Made by a program: the position numbers and the translations under genes
Shown here: one piece after another, positions 33,642-41,691 of the stretch
Numbering within the stretch: the first letter of the stretch is position 1
Layout of the letters: the number at the start of each line of letters is the position of its first letter
DNA from: a virus
Virus record (IMG/VR): IMGVR_UViG_3300033182_000991
Span: 48,920-112,919 of that record
Length of the DNA stretch: 64,000 bases
Reading direction: 5' to 3' (one strand)
Notes under the pieces: generated by a model
Databases searched by the model: none
The model's input: the letters and a program-made list of their open reading frames with translations, nothing else
Told to the model about the DNA's origin: nothing

Positions 33642-34181
33642 ATGGTTAGTGAGAAGGCTATAGAAGACTTACTCAATACATTGGGTAAACAATTGGCAAT
33701 GGTCTACTACGGTCTTGACCTTAACTTCACCGTTGTGGAGGTTTCCGAAAAATACGGGTTTCCCAGAATCGTCGTCAAGACTGACAAACAAATTCCAATG
33801 ACATTTGAAGTTAAAACAGAACCAGGTATGAACGCCGGTAGGTTCGCTCGTATTGGTGATTTGATGGGAAATCTTAGTCATATCATGAAATATATTGGTC
33901 TTAAAGGTGCAGACATAGTAATCCCTGAAGAACAAACACCTGAAAGATACCAAACCGTTGTAACTCCCGATGACTTTATCAAACACCCACAAGATTATGT
34001 GGAGTTGGAAAGTGTGGGTCATGTCTTAGAAAAAGATACGGGTTATGTTTATCCCTTATATCAGAACGGTAGGATAGACGTTAACAATTCGATACACCTT
34101 TCAGAGATTTTTGAAGAAGGGGGTTGGTGGGATTCATTATCGCCTGAGGATATTCACACATTAGAGAATATTTATAAGTAA
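33642..34181 (+). CDS. Paralog-family protein, 179 aa
   Basis: MVSEKAIEDLLNTLGKQLAM, then RIVVKTDKQIPMTFEVK, then LMGNLSHIMKYIGLKGADIVI: the same plan as 24594-25716. The C-terminal half is extra. Function unknown. Confidence 0.55.
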   Translation: MVSEKAIEDLLNTLGKQLAMVYYGLDLNFTVVEVSEKYGFPRIVVKTDKQIPMTFEVKTEPGMNAGRFARIGDLMGNLSHIMKYIGLKGADIVIPEEQTPERYQTVVTPDDFIKHPQDYVELESVGHVLEKDTGYVYPLYQNGRIDVNNSIHLSEIFEEGGWWDSLSPEDIHTLENIYK

Positions 34182-34201
34182 CTAAACAAAAATTATTCAT
34201 T

Positions 34202-34435
34202 ATGGCATTCAAAGACATTTTTAAGGACAACAATGACTACAACGAAAAAAACATCGTTGGTTTCATGTCATTCGCAGTTATGAGTTTAACTGCCATCGCA
34301 GATGTGGTAACAGGTATCTGCGGTAAAGAATTGGTTATTGATGATACCATCTTTAACTCGTTTGTGATTATCACATTAGGTGCTTTCGGTATTGCGGAAG
34401 CGGGTAAAATCTTCGGTGGTAAGAAAGATGAGTAA
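34202..34435 (+). CDS. Small two-span membrane protein (holin-like)
   Basis: 77 aa: acidic N-terminus, two helices (about 21-42, 52-70) rich in Ala, Gly and Val, short basic tail GGKKDE. This is the size and layout of class II holins, but no family motif is visible, and its distance from the lysozyme gene leaves the role open. Confidence 0.5.
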   Translation: MAFKDIFKDNNDYNEKNIVGFMSFAVMSLTAIADVVTGICGKELVIDDTIFNSFVIITLGAFGIAEAGKIFGGKKDE

Positions 34436-34458
34436 GAATTAGAAGGAAACAATAAATT

Positions 34459-34487
34459 ACCCTCACATTTTTGTGGGGGTTTTTTAT
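34459..34487 (+). terminator. Intrinsic terminator (repeat type)
   Basis: ACCCTCACA-TTTT-TGTGGGGGT followed by T6; sister of 32801-32830. Confidence 0.85.
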
Positions 34488-34489
34488 TT

Positions 34490-35158
34490 ATGTTATTTAC
34501 AGAAATGGTTAGTCAATTATTTTTAAGTAAAATGACTACAATGGATAAAAACTATAATGACATTAAGGACACTATCGCTAAGTTTGATAGGGTAATTGTT
34601 ACAGGTCCTCACGGAGCGGGAAATAAAATTACTGCAAAAATTATTGAACACGATTTTGGATTGAAGTACATCCGTTTTGAGAATCCGTGGTCACACCATA
34701 ACTATTGGGACCATGAGTTGGGACTCAAAAGAGAGTTGGAAAAAATCAGAGAGGAAAATGAAAAGTATGTTTTGTTCTCACCATCGGTTTCAGGTCACCT
34801 GTTAAGAATGATGGAATATCTTGACGACACATTAATCGTCTTTACCTACAAAGACCCTGAAGAAGTTCATAAGTATACTTTAAGAAATGACTACCTAAAA
34901 AATCAAACTCACACTTATGAGTCTTTGGTATATACTGATGTTATTGTAAATGAGTTTCCTGAGTATGCGGATTTATTGAGTGAGAGTATTGACGATATGA
35001 CGTGGATGTTTTGGGAACAAGTACAAAAGGAACGTGTACCACATGCGGTAGATTCCCACCACTCCAGTTTGGAATCCCATCCATTATTCATTCCAAAAGA
35101 AGAAAGGTCACACTTCAAAGCATGGCAAACCGCTCATGACCAGAAAGGACATAATTAA
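34490..35158 (+). CDS. P-loop protein, sulfotransferase/kinase-like
   Basis: 222 aa at most; a start at 34505 or 34541 is possible. VIVTGPHGAGNKITAKIIEHDFG (about 31-53) is a Walker-A-like loop in which the usual GKT/S is replaced by GNK-I. Later LIVFTYKDPEEVHKYTLR resembles the RNP/RDP segment of sulfotransferases and nucleotide kinases. Substrate unknown. Confidence 0.5.
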   Translation: MLFTEMVSQLFLSKMTTMDKNYNDIKDTIAKFDRVIVTGPHGAGNKITAKIIEHDFGLKYIRFENPWSHHNYWDHELGLKRELEKIREENEKYVLFSPSVSGHLLRMMEYLDDTLIVFTYKDPEEVHKYTLRNDYLKNQTHTYESLVYTDVIVNEFPEYADLLSESIDDMTWMFWEQVQKERVPHAVDSHHSSLESHPLFIPKEERSHFKAWQTAHDQKGHN

Positions 35159-35160
35159 TA

Positions 35161-35168
35161 TATTTATA
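35161..35168 (+). promoter_or_regulatory. TATTTATA element
   Basis: TATTTATAAATAAA, 11 nt before ATG 35180. Confidence 0.5.
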
Positions 35169-35179
35169 AATAAAAAATT

Positions 35180-35518
35180 ATGACACCACAAGATTACGAA
35201 CAATTATTCTCAGGGTTTACATTTGGTAGTCCAAACTTATCAGATACTTTAACATTTACTCAGGTAAGTGGTCGTACTCATATTGATGTTATTGATATTA
35301 ATGTTTCAGCATCCACTGTATATATGTCTGACTATATGGGTTACCCAAATGATATTTGTAATCCTATTTCAGATGTATTAGAAGCGAGTGAGTTTGCGGG
35401 ACAAGATGGGGATAGGGTGTTTAATTTATTTTTTATGGATGGTACAGACAAAAAACATTTGGAAAGTTTTTGGTTTGACTCCGATGGTCTTTTAATATTC
35501 TCCCCTGTTATTCCTTAA
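35180..35518 (+). CDS. Hypothetical protein, 112 aa
   Basis: MTPQDYEQLFSGFTFGSPNL; acidic, beta-rich. Not recognised. Confidence 0.55.
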   Translation: MTPQDYEQLFSGFTFGSPNLSDTLTFTQVSGRTHIDVIDINVSASTVYMSDYMGYPNDICNPISDVLEASEFAGQDGDRVFNLFFMDGTDKKHLESFWFDSDGLLIFSPVIP

Positions 35519-35539
35519 CTTAGGTAGATATTTATGGAT

Positions 35540-35998
35540 ATGAAACCATCGTATAAAGATTTAATGACCATTTATTATAATTCACAGGTAACACCACAAT
35601 TGGATTGGGTGGACGGAATTGTTGTGGACAAATTTGACATTGTACAAAAAGAAAGAGAAAATGCAATTCTGGATACCAAGAAAGGTCAATTCATAAATAA
35701 GATGGTTCCTGTTGTTGACGCTAAGATTCGTATCTTATCTAATGTTGATGTTCCTGACACTATGACATCTATGCAATTTTTTGAAAAATTAGGAATGTCC
35801 CCTACTGATTTTTCTAACATGATGTATGACAGTAAAATTGAAAATTATATTGGTTTACCTAAAGGGGTGATGTATGATGATTTGTCTGATTTTGATATGC
35901 AGATTCTTACTAAAGATGAGGTAAAATCTGAATTGGACGAAAGAATCATTAATATATTTAAGACTGACAAGCCTATTACTACTCTGGGTATGTTCTAA
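35540..35998 (+). CDS. Hypothetical protein, 152 aa
   Basis: Start at ATG 35540, with TATTTATG-gat-ATG just before it. Soluble alpha/beta; SMQFFEKLGMSPTDFSNMM is helix-rich. Not recognised. Confidence 0.55.
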   Translation: MKPSYKDLMTIYYNSQVTPQLDWVDGIVVDKFDIVQKERENAILDTKKGQFINKMVPVVDAKIRILSNVDVPDTMTSMQFFEKLGMSPTDFSNMMYDSKIENYIGLPKGVMYDDLSDFDMQILTKDEVKSELDERIINIFKTDKPITTLGMF

Positions 35999-36214
35999 CC
36001 CTCTAACCTCACCAGGTGAGGTACGTTGGACTTTTTCCACTTCGTGGGGTACCTACCCCACTCGTGTCTTAAAAATGTCTTAAAATCAAAATTTTCCTAT
36101 ATAATAATATTATATAATAATTCTATTATTTTCTTATATTTTACTTATTCTACTATTACTATATTATATATTATATTATAAGAATAATAATTATCACAAA
36201 CATCACGAAAAGAC
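35999..36214. other. Gene-free region: two hairpins then a very AT-rich block
   Basis: CCTCAC-CAG-GTGAGG (about 36006-36020) and GTGGGGTA-CC-TACCCCAC (36045-36062) are perfect inverted repeats without T-runs. From about 36085 to 36195 the DNA is almost only A and T with many TATA/ATAT steps. It might be a DNA-unwinding or regulatory region; no gene. Confidence 0.4.
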
Positions 36215-36805
36215 ATGCGATTAGAAGATTTTATTTTGGTGAAGGATAATGTGTTTACAAAAGAGTTCTGTCAGGAGTTGGTGGACTTTTTTGAAAATAA
36301 CCCACAATACAGACATAAAGGTGAGATGGCTGGTGGTTTGAATACAGAGGTAAAAGACACCACAGACCTTAACCTTTTTAATTATCCCGAACTTATGGAG
36401 ATGTATGGAGATTTCGTTCTCTCTAAATTTAATGAAGTGGTTAGTGAATACGCCGAATCGTTACCATTTCAGAATAAATTTGACGCACCTTCTGTATTAT
36501 TTTACGAAAACAGTGAATACACCACTTGTCAGATTCAAAAATACGATAAAGGGGTGGGTCATTATAACGCATTTCACTTTGAAACTGATAATGCAACTAA
36601 TTGTTGTCGTGTTTTTGTTTTTATACTCTATTTGAACGACGTTGAAGAGGGTGGTGAGACCGAAGTTTTGTACTCAAGAACGAAAACTAAACCTAAAACA
36701 GGACGTGTTATTTGTCACCCCGCAACTTTCCCATTTGTACACAATGGACACACCCCAATTTCGGACGATAAGTACATTTTAACGACCTGGTTGAACTATG
36801 TGTGA
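36215..36805 (+). CDS. 2OG-Fe(II) oxygenase (prolyl-4-hydroxylase-like)
   Basis: 196 aa. FHFETD (about 123-128) gives the HxE/D iron ligands, GGETEV the conserved turn, and HPATFPFVHNGHTPISDDKYIL the distal His and the 2OG-binding Lys. The layout fits phage P4H-like oxygenases that hydroxylate proteins or modified bases. Substrate unknown. Confidence 0.8.
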   Translation: MRLEDFILVKDNVFTKEFCQELVDFFENNPQYRHKGEMAGGLNTEVKDTTDLNLFNYPELMEMYGDFVLSKFNEVVSEYAESLPFQNKFDAPSVLFYENSEYTTCQIQKYDKGVGHYNAFHFETDNATNCCRVFVFILYLNDVEEGGETEVLYSRTKTKPKTGRVICHPATFPFVHNGHTPISDDKYILTTWLNYV

Positions 36806-36813
36806 TATTTATA
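36806..36813 (+). promoter_or_regulatory. TATTTATA element
   Basis: TATTTATAATAGTAAAA immediately after the oxygenase stop; the next credible ATG is 36901, so it would give an unusually long leader. Confidence 0.35.
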
Positions 36814-36900
36814 ATAGTAAAATATTGTTTTAAAATGGGTGTTTTTGATGAAAATATCCATTTTTTCGTTTAATACGAATAAATGACTAAATAATACGTC

Positions 36901-37113
36901 ATGGAAGATGATAAAAGACAGAAAATCAAATCTCTTGATACTCAAATCAAGCAATTAAATAAAGAAAAAGAGTTAATTCAGGACTCTTGTACACATAAAA
37001 CCACTAAGGTAAAGTTCGAAAACGGCACAAATACTATGAAACTCTATTGTGCTGAGTGTGATAAGGAGGTTGGATACCCCACAAAGGAGCAAATTGATGA
37101 ATTTTTAGGATAA
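36901..37113 (+). CDS. Small zinc-ribbon protein, 70 aa
   Basis: 70 aa: an N-terminal coiled coil (KIKSLDTQIKQLNKEKELIQ) then DSCTHKTTKVKF...LYCAEC, a C-x-H...C-x-x-C zinc-ribbon. Possible nucleic-acid or protein binder. Its 3' end overlaps the convergent zinc protein by 9 nt. Confidence 0.65.
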   Translation: MEDDKRQKIKSLDTQIKQLNKEKELIQDSCTHKTTKVKFENGTNTMKLYCAECDKEVGYPTKEQIDEFLG

Positions 37114-37236
37114 ATTTTCAGAAATTCCCTCTTTTTTTAGAAAACAGTTCAGATGAACGTTACCGACCATATAATCTTCGGGTATTCTCTCGGTGTTTTC
37201 TCCACAAATCGGACAAATATTGATATTGTATTCCAT
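37105..37236 (-). CDS. Small zinc-ribbon protein, 43 aa
   Basis: MEYNINICPICGENTERIPE..., with CPICG at 8-12 and HLNC near 28-31, a likely single zinc site. Convergent with 36901-37113; too short for most gene finders. Confidence 0.55.
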   Translation of the reverse strand: MEYNINICPICGENTERIPEDYMVGNVHLNCFLKKEGISENLS

Positions 37237-37265
37237 TTTTAAGACTTTTCCTTAAATTTAGGTAA

Positions 37266-37273
37266 TATTTATA
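37266..37273 (+). promoter_or_regulatory. TATTTATA element
   Basis: TATTTATAATAAAAA, 14 nt before ATG 37288. Confidence 0.5.
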
Positions 37274-37287
37274 ATAAAAACAACACT

Positions 37288-37371
37288 ATGAACTGCGATA
37301 ATTGTACTTGTGACGAAAGTTGTTTAACGGAAGGTTGTCACTGCACGAATTGCACGTGTATATTTGATTAA
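37288..37371 (+). CDS. Cys-rich microprotein, 27 aa (metallothionein-like)
   Basis: 27 residues of which 8 are Cys, in CxxCxC and CxCxxCxC groups (MNCDNCTCDESC then CHCTNCTC). The spacing is typical of metallothioneins that wrap Zn/Cd/Cu. It has its own TATTTATA element and is followed by a hairpin region, which supports a real gene despite the small size. Confidence 0.55.
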   Translation: MNCDNCTCDESCLTEGCHCTNCTCIFD

Positions 37372-37425
37372 ACGACCCCTTTTTAGGGGATTTAGGACCG
37401 TTATCAGTGATGGTAACGATAAAGG

Positions 37426-37456
37426 GAGAGGTTCGCTACCTTCTCCCTTACTTTTT
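37426..37456. terminator. Hairpin between convergent genes (bidirectional terminator)
   Basis: AAGGGAGA-GGT-TCGCT-ACC-TTCTCCCTT with CTTTTT after it on the plus strand; also preceded by CCCCTTTTTAGGGG. Likely ends both the microprotein transcript and the minus-strand gene at 37448. Confidence 0.6.
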
Positions 37457-38239
37457 ATTAAGAATTTCTTGTAATAACCTCAAATTTTGTACTGTAGAGG
37501 TCTTTTTTGACTCGTCAAACCTTCTATATCCCTTAACTACCATTCTTGGGTTAGCAGTATCTATGGCTTGTTGGATATATTTCTTTCTTTTACTTAAAAT
37601 ACCCATTAATAAGTCTAACATTTCAATATCCCACTCAGATTCTACATAATTCATGAAATCTTCAGAGGTAAATGGGGCTTCAAAGGTATCTAAGTCTACT
37701 TTTTGTTCTTCTTGTTCATTTACAGACTCATTAAAAGGGACTTCTTTGAAATTATCAACTTGTTGTTCGGTATCTTTGGCATCGTAAATCTCTGAGTCTA
37801 CCAAACTACCGTCACTTACAGATAATTCATATTCGTCAAACAAATTTTGTATGAACACCTCTGAATATCCTTCCATTTCACCAGTATAATAGTCGGCTTT
37901 CCATGCCCAATACTTTTCAACACCATCCCACTCAAATTTTTTCTTTTGAGGAATCATATATTCTTCAGAGTTGAAGTTTCCACTATCCAATAGAGACGCA
38001 TTGTCCTTCATAAAGGTAAAAACGTAATCGTCAACCTCATTTTCGGTGACATTTTTTATTCCCACTAATTTTAAGTTGGAATAAACCTCATCTAAAAAAC
38101 GATTCCGAGGACTCAGGTTATCAAAACTAACTTTGTCATTATAGTTTGATAAGGTAAATTGAATGACTTTCAGAAGTGCCTCTGTATTAACAGGTGCAGT
38201 TCTCGGCATTTTGTCTTCGTTCATACTATTTTTACTCAT
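37448..38239 (-). CDS. Hypothetical acidic protein, 263 aa
   Basis: Soluble, strongly acidic; a motif WDGVEKYWAWKADYYTGEMEG lies in the middle. TATTTATA at 38259-38266 lies 19 nt upstream. Divergent from the DnaJ-zinc-finger-like gene. Not recognised. Confidence 0.6.
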   Translation of the reverse strand: MSKNSMNEDKMPRTAPVNTEALLKVIQFTLSNYNDKVSFDNLSPRNRFLDEVYSNLKLVGIKNVTENEVDDYVFTFMKDNASLLDSGNFNSEEYMIPQKKKFEWDGVEKYWAWKADYYTGEMEGYSEVFIQNLFDEYELSVSDGSLVDSEIYDAKDTEQQVDNFKEVPFNESVNEQEEQKVDLDTFEAPFTSEDFMNYVESEWDIEMLDLLMGILSKRKKYIQQAIDTANPRMVVKGYRRFDESKKTSTVQNLRLLQEILNKK

Positions 38240-38272
38240 TGTAATAAATGGATTTACTTATAAATATCCGTA

Positions 38273-38280
38273 TATTTATA
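38273..38280 (+). promoter_or_regulatory. TATTTATA element (divergent pair)
   Basis: TATTTATATTAGTA, 20 nt before ATG 38301; a second copy at 38259-38266 points the other way to 38239. The back-to-back pair serving divergent genes supports strand-specific function. Confidence 0.55.
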
Positions 38281-38300
38281 TTAGTATAGACAATTTTTTC

Positions 38301-39122
38301 ATGGACGAAATAATTCAGATATTGAAAAGTTGGATTGATATTAATCTGACAGAACTAAAGACAGGTAAATTACCCCACGTCAGTTTTATTATTGACCGTA
38401 TTATCACCCACCCAACCAGTAGAGGACTCATAAAACATCTAAGTGGTTATGAGGTGGTTAAAATCGGTTATATCCTGTTCCACATGTATGAAGGAAAGAC
38501 CTTGGAAGAGGCTAAAGAAATTGTTGAGAATATCCATACGGTTCATGTGGTTGAAATCAATGATATCGGTGATGAAATGGAAGAGTGTGAAACCTGTTAT
38601 GCAGATGGAACTATTGAATGTAGCACTTGTGATGGTGATACTACAATTGACTGTTATGTATGTAATGGTGACCCTGATAGTATTGAAGGAGGGTGTGACT
38701 ACTGTGATGGGACAGGAAAAATAGATTGTGATGAATGTTACGGTGATGGTAACTTGGAATGTTATGACTGTGGTGGTGATGGTGAAGTAATGTCAGGTTA
38801 TGAGTATGTAGAATTTGATGAAGATATATGGTTATTCACGAACGATGAGTTATATAAAACATATCAAGCCAAGATGGATGGAAAAATCCAAAACATAGAT
38901 TTCTACGAAGAAAGTGATGAACACGCTGGTGACCTATGGTTATACAAAAATACAAAAGACGGTATGAGATTGGAGGACTTCAACTCCGTAAATATGATAG
39001 AAGAACCTCAGAGGGGTGAAAGTATTGTTGTTGATTTAGATGAGGATATCCCATCAGGATTGAAGAATATGATGAGTATAAAAAAATTCGGTAACTCAGG
39101 GAGAGACTACCGAATTATTTAA
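38301..39122 (+). CDS. DnaJ-type zinc-finger-like protein without a J domain
   Basis: 273 aa from ATG 38301. Residues about 93-165 hold repeated CxxCxxxG units (CETCYADG, CSTCDGD, CYVCNGD, CDYCDGTG, CDECYGDG, CYDCGGDG), the pattern of the DnaJ cysteine-rich domain. There is no HPD-bearing J domain and the protein is unusually acidic. It might act as a chaperone-like or zinc-binding protein. Confidence 0.65.
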   Translation: MDEIIQILKSWIDINLTELKTGKLPHVSFIIDRIITHPTSRGLIKHLSGYEVVKIGYILFHMYEGKTLEEAKEIVENIHTVHVVEINDIGDEMEECETCYADGTIECSTCDGDTTIDCYVCNGDPDSIEGGCDYCDGTGKIDCDECYGDGNLECYDCGGDGEVMSGYEYVEFDEDIWLFTNDELYKTYQAKMDGKIQNIDFYEESDEHAGDLWLYKNTKDGMRLEDFNSVNMIEEPQRGESIVVDLDEDIPSGLKNMMSIKKFGNSGRDYRII

Positions 39123-39140
39123 TAACGTTAAGTACGTTTC

Positions 39141-39617
39141 TTAGAACATATGTTTGTTTAAGAATCTATCTACTTTAAGAACACCATCGTGACCTGTACT
39201 GAAAACTGCAGATACATTAGTCAATCCCATTACCTTAATAACCGTTTGGTCAACTAAGTTAACTTCAAAAATTGACTCTCCCACTTCTTTTCTGTAAAGA
39301 CCTTTGGCGAATTCATTAAACCCTCTACCAACCAACATATCAATTAATTCTGTATGCACAGTGAAATCAACCGGTAGAACTGGGTCCATCGGTTTCAAGT
39401 CACTCGGTTGAGGTGTTGGAGAAGGGTTACTTACTTTTTTTTTTAAGTCGTCATTAAGACCACTTTCCAAATCTGCAAGTTTGTCATCCATTTTGTCCTT
39501 CCACGTCTCATCCTGAGGTTTCGTGTTGTAATCATACTTATAAGGGTTTTCACCTTCGTACTTCTTTGCTCTTGGTTTGAACAAATTTTTGAAAAAATCT
39601 ACTAATTTTTTGAACAT
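39141..39617 (-). CDS. Hypothetical protein, 158 aa
   Basis: Basic N-terminal amphipathic helix (MFKKLVDFFKNLFKPRAKK), Pro/Asp-rich linker, then a small C-terminal domain. The N-terminus resembles that of 31440. TATTTATA at 39635-39642, 17 nt upstream. Confidence 0.5.
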   Translation of the reverse strand: MFKKLVDFFKNLFKPRAKKYEGENPYKYDYNTKPQDETWKDKMDDKLADLESGLNDDLKKKVSNPSPTPQPSDLKPMDPVLPVDFTVHTELIDMLVGRGFNEFAKGLYRKEVGESIFEVNLVDQTVIKVMGLTNVSAVFSTGHDGVLKVDRFLNKHMF

Positions 39618-39647
39618 GATGTTTAAGTTTTAGTTATAAATAGTGTT

Positions 39648-39980
39648 TTAATTATTAATAGTCAAGGTATCTGTAGAATTATTAAAAGTAATTTCACCTG
39701 TGGTGTTTGTGCCGTAAGTAATGTGTCCTGTACCATGTGAGCTGATATGGAAAGGTGGTTGATATGTACCTGTATCGTCCCCGAAGTAGGTCCAATGTGG
39801 TAGTAGTGGGTTTGTGATTGTTTCGGTAGGTCTATCACTTAGATAGTCATCGGCCATGTCTACTTTCCATTCTTCTACTCCATCAATATTGATTAATGAA
39901 AGGACGTGTTGTAGGTCCTCTATAGTGAATGGTTCGTGAAATAAAATTTTGTTGTTTTCAGTATCAATCGTGAACTTCAT
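39648..39980 (-). CDS. Hypothetical protein, 110 aa
   Basis: Beta-rich, with a Thr/Gly/His-rich C-terminal third (HISSHGTGHITYGTN). Overlaps the upstream gene by 17 nt. Not recognised. Confidence 0.5.
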   Translation of the reverse strand: MKFTIDTENNKILFHEPFTIEDLQHVLSLINIDGVEEWKVDMADDYLSDRPTETITNPLLPHWTYFGDDTGTYQPPFHISSHGTGHITYGTNTTGEITFNNSTDTLTINN

Positions 39981-40200
39981 CTTTAACTTCTCTTTTTACA
40001 GTTGTACACTTTCCTTCGTTGATTATGTTATAAAGGAAATATAAAAGAGATGTCATTAATAGTAAAGAAACTATCTCAGCAATCCAGTATTGAATGTTGT
40101 GTCCACATTCTATGATAATTCCACCTTTAACTGTATTGGTAATAGATAATGCAAATACATAAAGAAAGGCGTAAATAAGTTTTCTGTATTTTTTGAACAT
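39964..40200 (-). CDS. Small membrane protein, 78 aa
   Basis: Two hydrophobic spans (about 8-26, 37-58), short cytoplasmic basic tail. 1 nt after the GAF-like gene, likely coupled with it. Confidence 0.5.
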   Translation of the reverse strand: MFKKYRKLIYAFLYVFALSITNTVKGGIIIECGHNIQYWIAEIVSLLLMTSLLYFLYNIINEGKCTTVKREVKDEVHD

Positions 40201-40201
40201 A

Positions 40202-40825
40202 TTATAGATAGATGTCTAAGGTGTCGGAATCTTTAGAAACTTCATCCTTAAAGTCTTGAGTGAAGTCTCCGTCTTTTTTTAGATACTCAGAAGGGATTTC
40301 TGAGAAAACCCATTCCAAAGATAAAACGGCTACCAAGTTTTTATCTCTATCAAAAATAGGTACTGAAGCGTGTGACTTAATACCTTGAGAAAGTGATAAA
40401 GACCTTAGACCTAAATCTTCCATTTTATTCACGTCAGAATAGAACATCGTCATTTCAATTACATTCTTTATGAAAGAATTAAAATGAGAAACCAGATGGT
40501 TTTGGTTTTTTTCGGCTTTTCTTTCTAAACCATCTGAGTTTCTTTCATACGTGATTGAAACTTTCTGCATCGGTGCATTGGTATAGAAACTTCCCCCATT
40601 GTGGAACTGCCATATATAGACTCTGTCTGCGTTATATCTTCTTCTTATCTCACGAATAGATAAGTGAATAATTTCGTCGTTTTTAATCTGTTGCATTAAG
40701 GACTCTCTTGACTTACTTTTTTGTTTTTTGTCAGACATCCTTCTAAAAAAACCAGCCCCTACAAGTGCAACAATAATAGAGGTTAGTGATGTTATTAATA
40801 GTTCAGCTATTTTTACCCAATTCAT
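40202..40825 (-). CDS. Membrane-anchored GAF-like domain protein
   Basis: 207 aa from ATG 40825. One N-terminal membrane helix (about 4-24), a basic stretch, then a GAF-like core: RRYNADRVYIWQFHNGGSFY, IKSHASVPIFDRDKNLVAVLSLEW. Bacterial GAF proteins sense small ligands. A phage membrane sensor could modulate host signalling. An AATAAATA (TATTTATT) element lies 18 nt upstream. Confidence 0.6.
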   Translation of the reverse strand: MNWVKIAELLITSLTSIIVALVGAGFFRRMSDKKQKSKSRESLMQQIKNDEIIHLSIREIRRRYNADRVYIWQFHNGGSFYTNAPMQKVSITYERNSDGLERKAEKNQNHLVSHFNSFIKNVIEMTMFYSDVNKMEDLGLRSLSLSQGIKSHASVPIFDRDKNLVAVLSLEWVFSEIPSEYLKKDGDFTQDFKDEVSKDSDTLDIYL

Positions 40826-40895
40826 GAAATACAATTTATACTAAATAAATATACCAAGAGGTAACATTTATCATTTTTTGAGTCTAAAATCAAAC

Positions 40896-40925
40896 AAAAA
40901 ACCCCACCGAATGGTAAGGTTTTAA
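40896..40925 (-). terminator. Intrinsic terminator of clpP
   Basis: Minus strand CCTTACC-ATTC-GGTGGGG with two G-T pairs, followed by T6. Confidence 0.65.
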
Positions 40926-40946
40926 GAAAGGAATATGTGTTACATA

Positions 40947-41618
40947 TTACTTTTTGGTGGTAATGATTTCATCGATAATACCATACTCCAATGCGTCTTT
41001 TGAAGACAACCACAAATCACGAGAAGCGTCTTGCTTTACTTGCTCAGGGTCTTTATCACAAAACTCACCCAACAAACCGAATAGAATGTCATTCAACTTC
41101 TTCCATTCGTTCATTGTGATTTCTGCATCTTGGATGTTACCCATGGCACCACCTGATGATTGGTGTAACATAGTACGAGAGAAACGAAGTGATGAACGCA
41201 TCCCTTTGGTTCCTGCACCCAACAGGACTGAACCCATTGATGCTGCCATACCTGTATTAACCGTGGCGATATCAGATTTGATGTAATGCATCACATCCAC
41301 CATTGAAAGTCCTGATTTTACTGACCCACCTGGCGAGTCAATGTGCATCGTAATCGGCATGTTGTCCACAGAGTCCAAATACATAAGTTGTGCTTGGACC
41401 ATTGTTGACATATGGTCGTTTACAGGACCTGCAACCCACAACAATCGGTCTCTCATCAAACGAGAGAAGATATCAATTTGAGTTGCTCTCATTTCACGTT
41501 CCTCTAAGATGTAAGGGGTTAGTGAAGATTCAATTTGTAGACCGGCGTAGTCCATTTGTGAAGAGGACATATTGAAGTCACTCATTGCATACTTGCGAAA
41601 ATCTTTTCCGAAATCCAT
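40947..41618 (-). CDS. ClpP-like serine protease
   Basis: 223 aa from ATG 41618. Oxyanion and nucleophile segments are clear: HIDSPGGSV, TGMAASMGSVLL (Ser), RTMLHQSSGG (His) and DLWLSSKDALEYGIID (Asp). It should form the tetradecameric chamber of ClpP and cut proteins, either with a host Clp ATPase or as a prohead-maturation-type protease; phage ClpP-like proteins often mature capsids. It lies behind a host-type promoter, so it may be expressed early. Confidence 0.9.
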   Translation of the reverse strand: MDFGKDFRKYAMSDFNMSSSQMDYAGLQIESSLTPYILEEREMRATQIDIFSRLMRDRLLWVAGPVNDHMSTMVQAQLMYLDSVDNMPITMHIDSPGGSVKSGLSMVDVMHYIKSDIATVNTGMAASMGSVLLGAGTKGMRSSLRFSRTMLHQSSGGAMGNIQDAEITMNEWKKLNDILFGLLGEFCDKDPEQVKQDASRDLWLSSKDALEYGIIDEIITTKK

Positions 41619-41639
41619 ATTTTCTGTTTTAATTTGATA

Positions 41640-41672
41640 CAAATATAAGATATAATTTTTACTTCGTCCAAA
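41640..41672 (-). promoter_or_regulatory. Bacteroidetes-type promoter of clpP
   Basis: Minus strand TTTG (41672-41669), 21-nt spacer, TATATTTG (41647-41640), 21 nt ahead of the ATG. Confidence 0.75.
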
Positions 41673-41691
41673 CTTTTATTAAACTTTATTC

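Noticed and set aside
36834-36872. 12-codon ORF after a TATTTATA element
   Set aside because: Too short and no conserved feature; the element could instead serve the zinc-ribbon gene at 36901.
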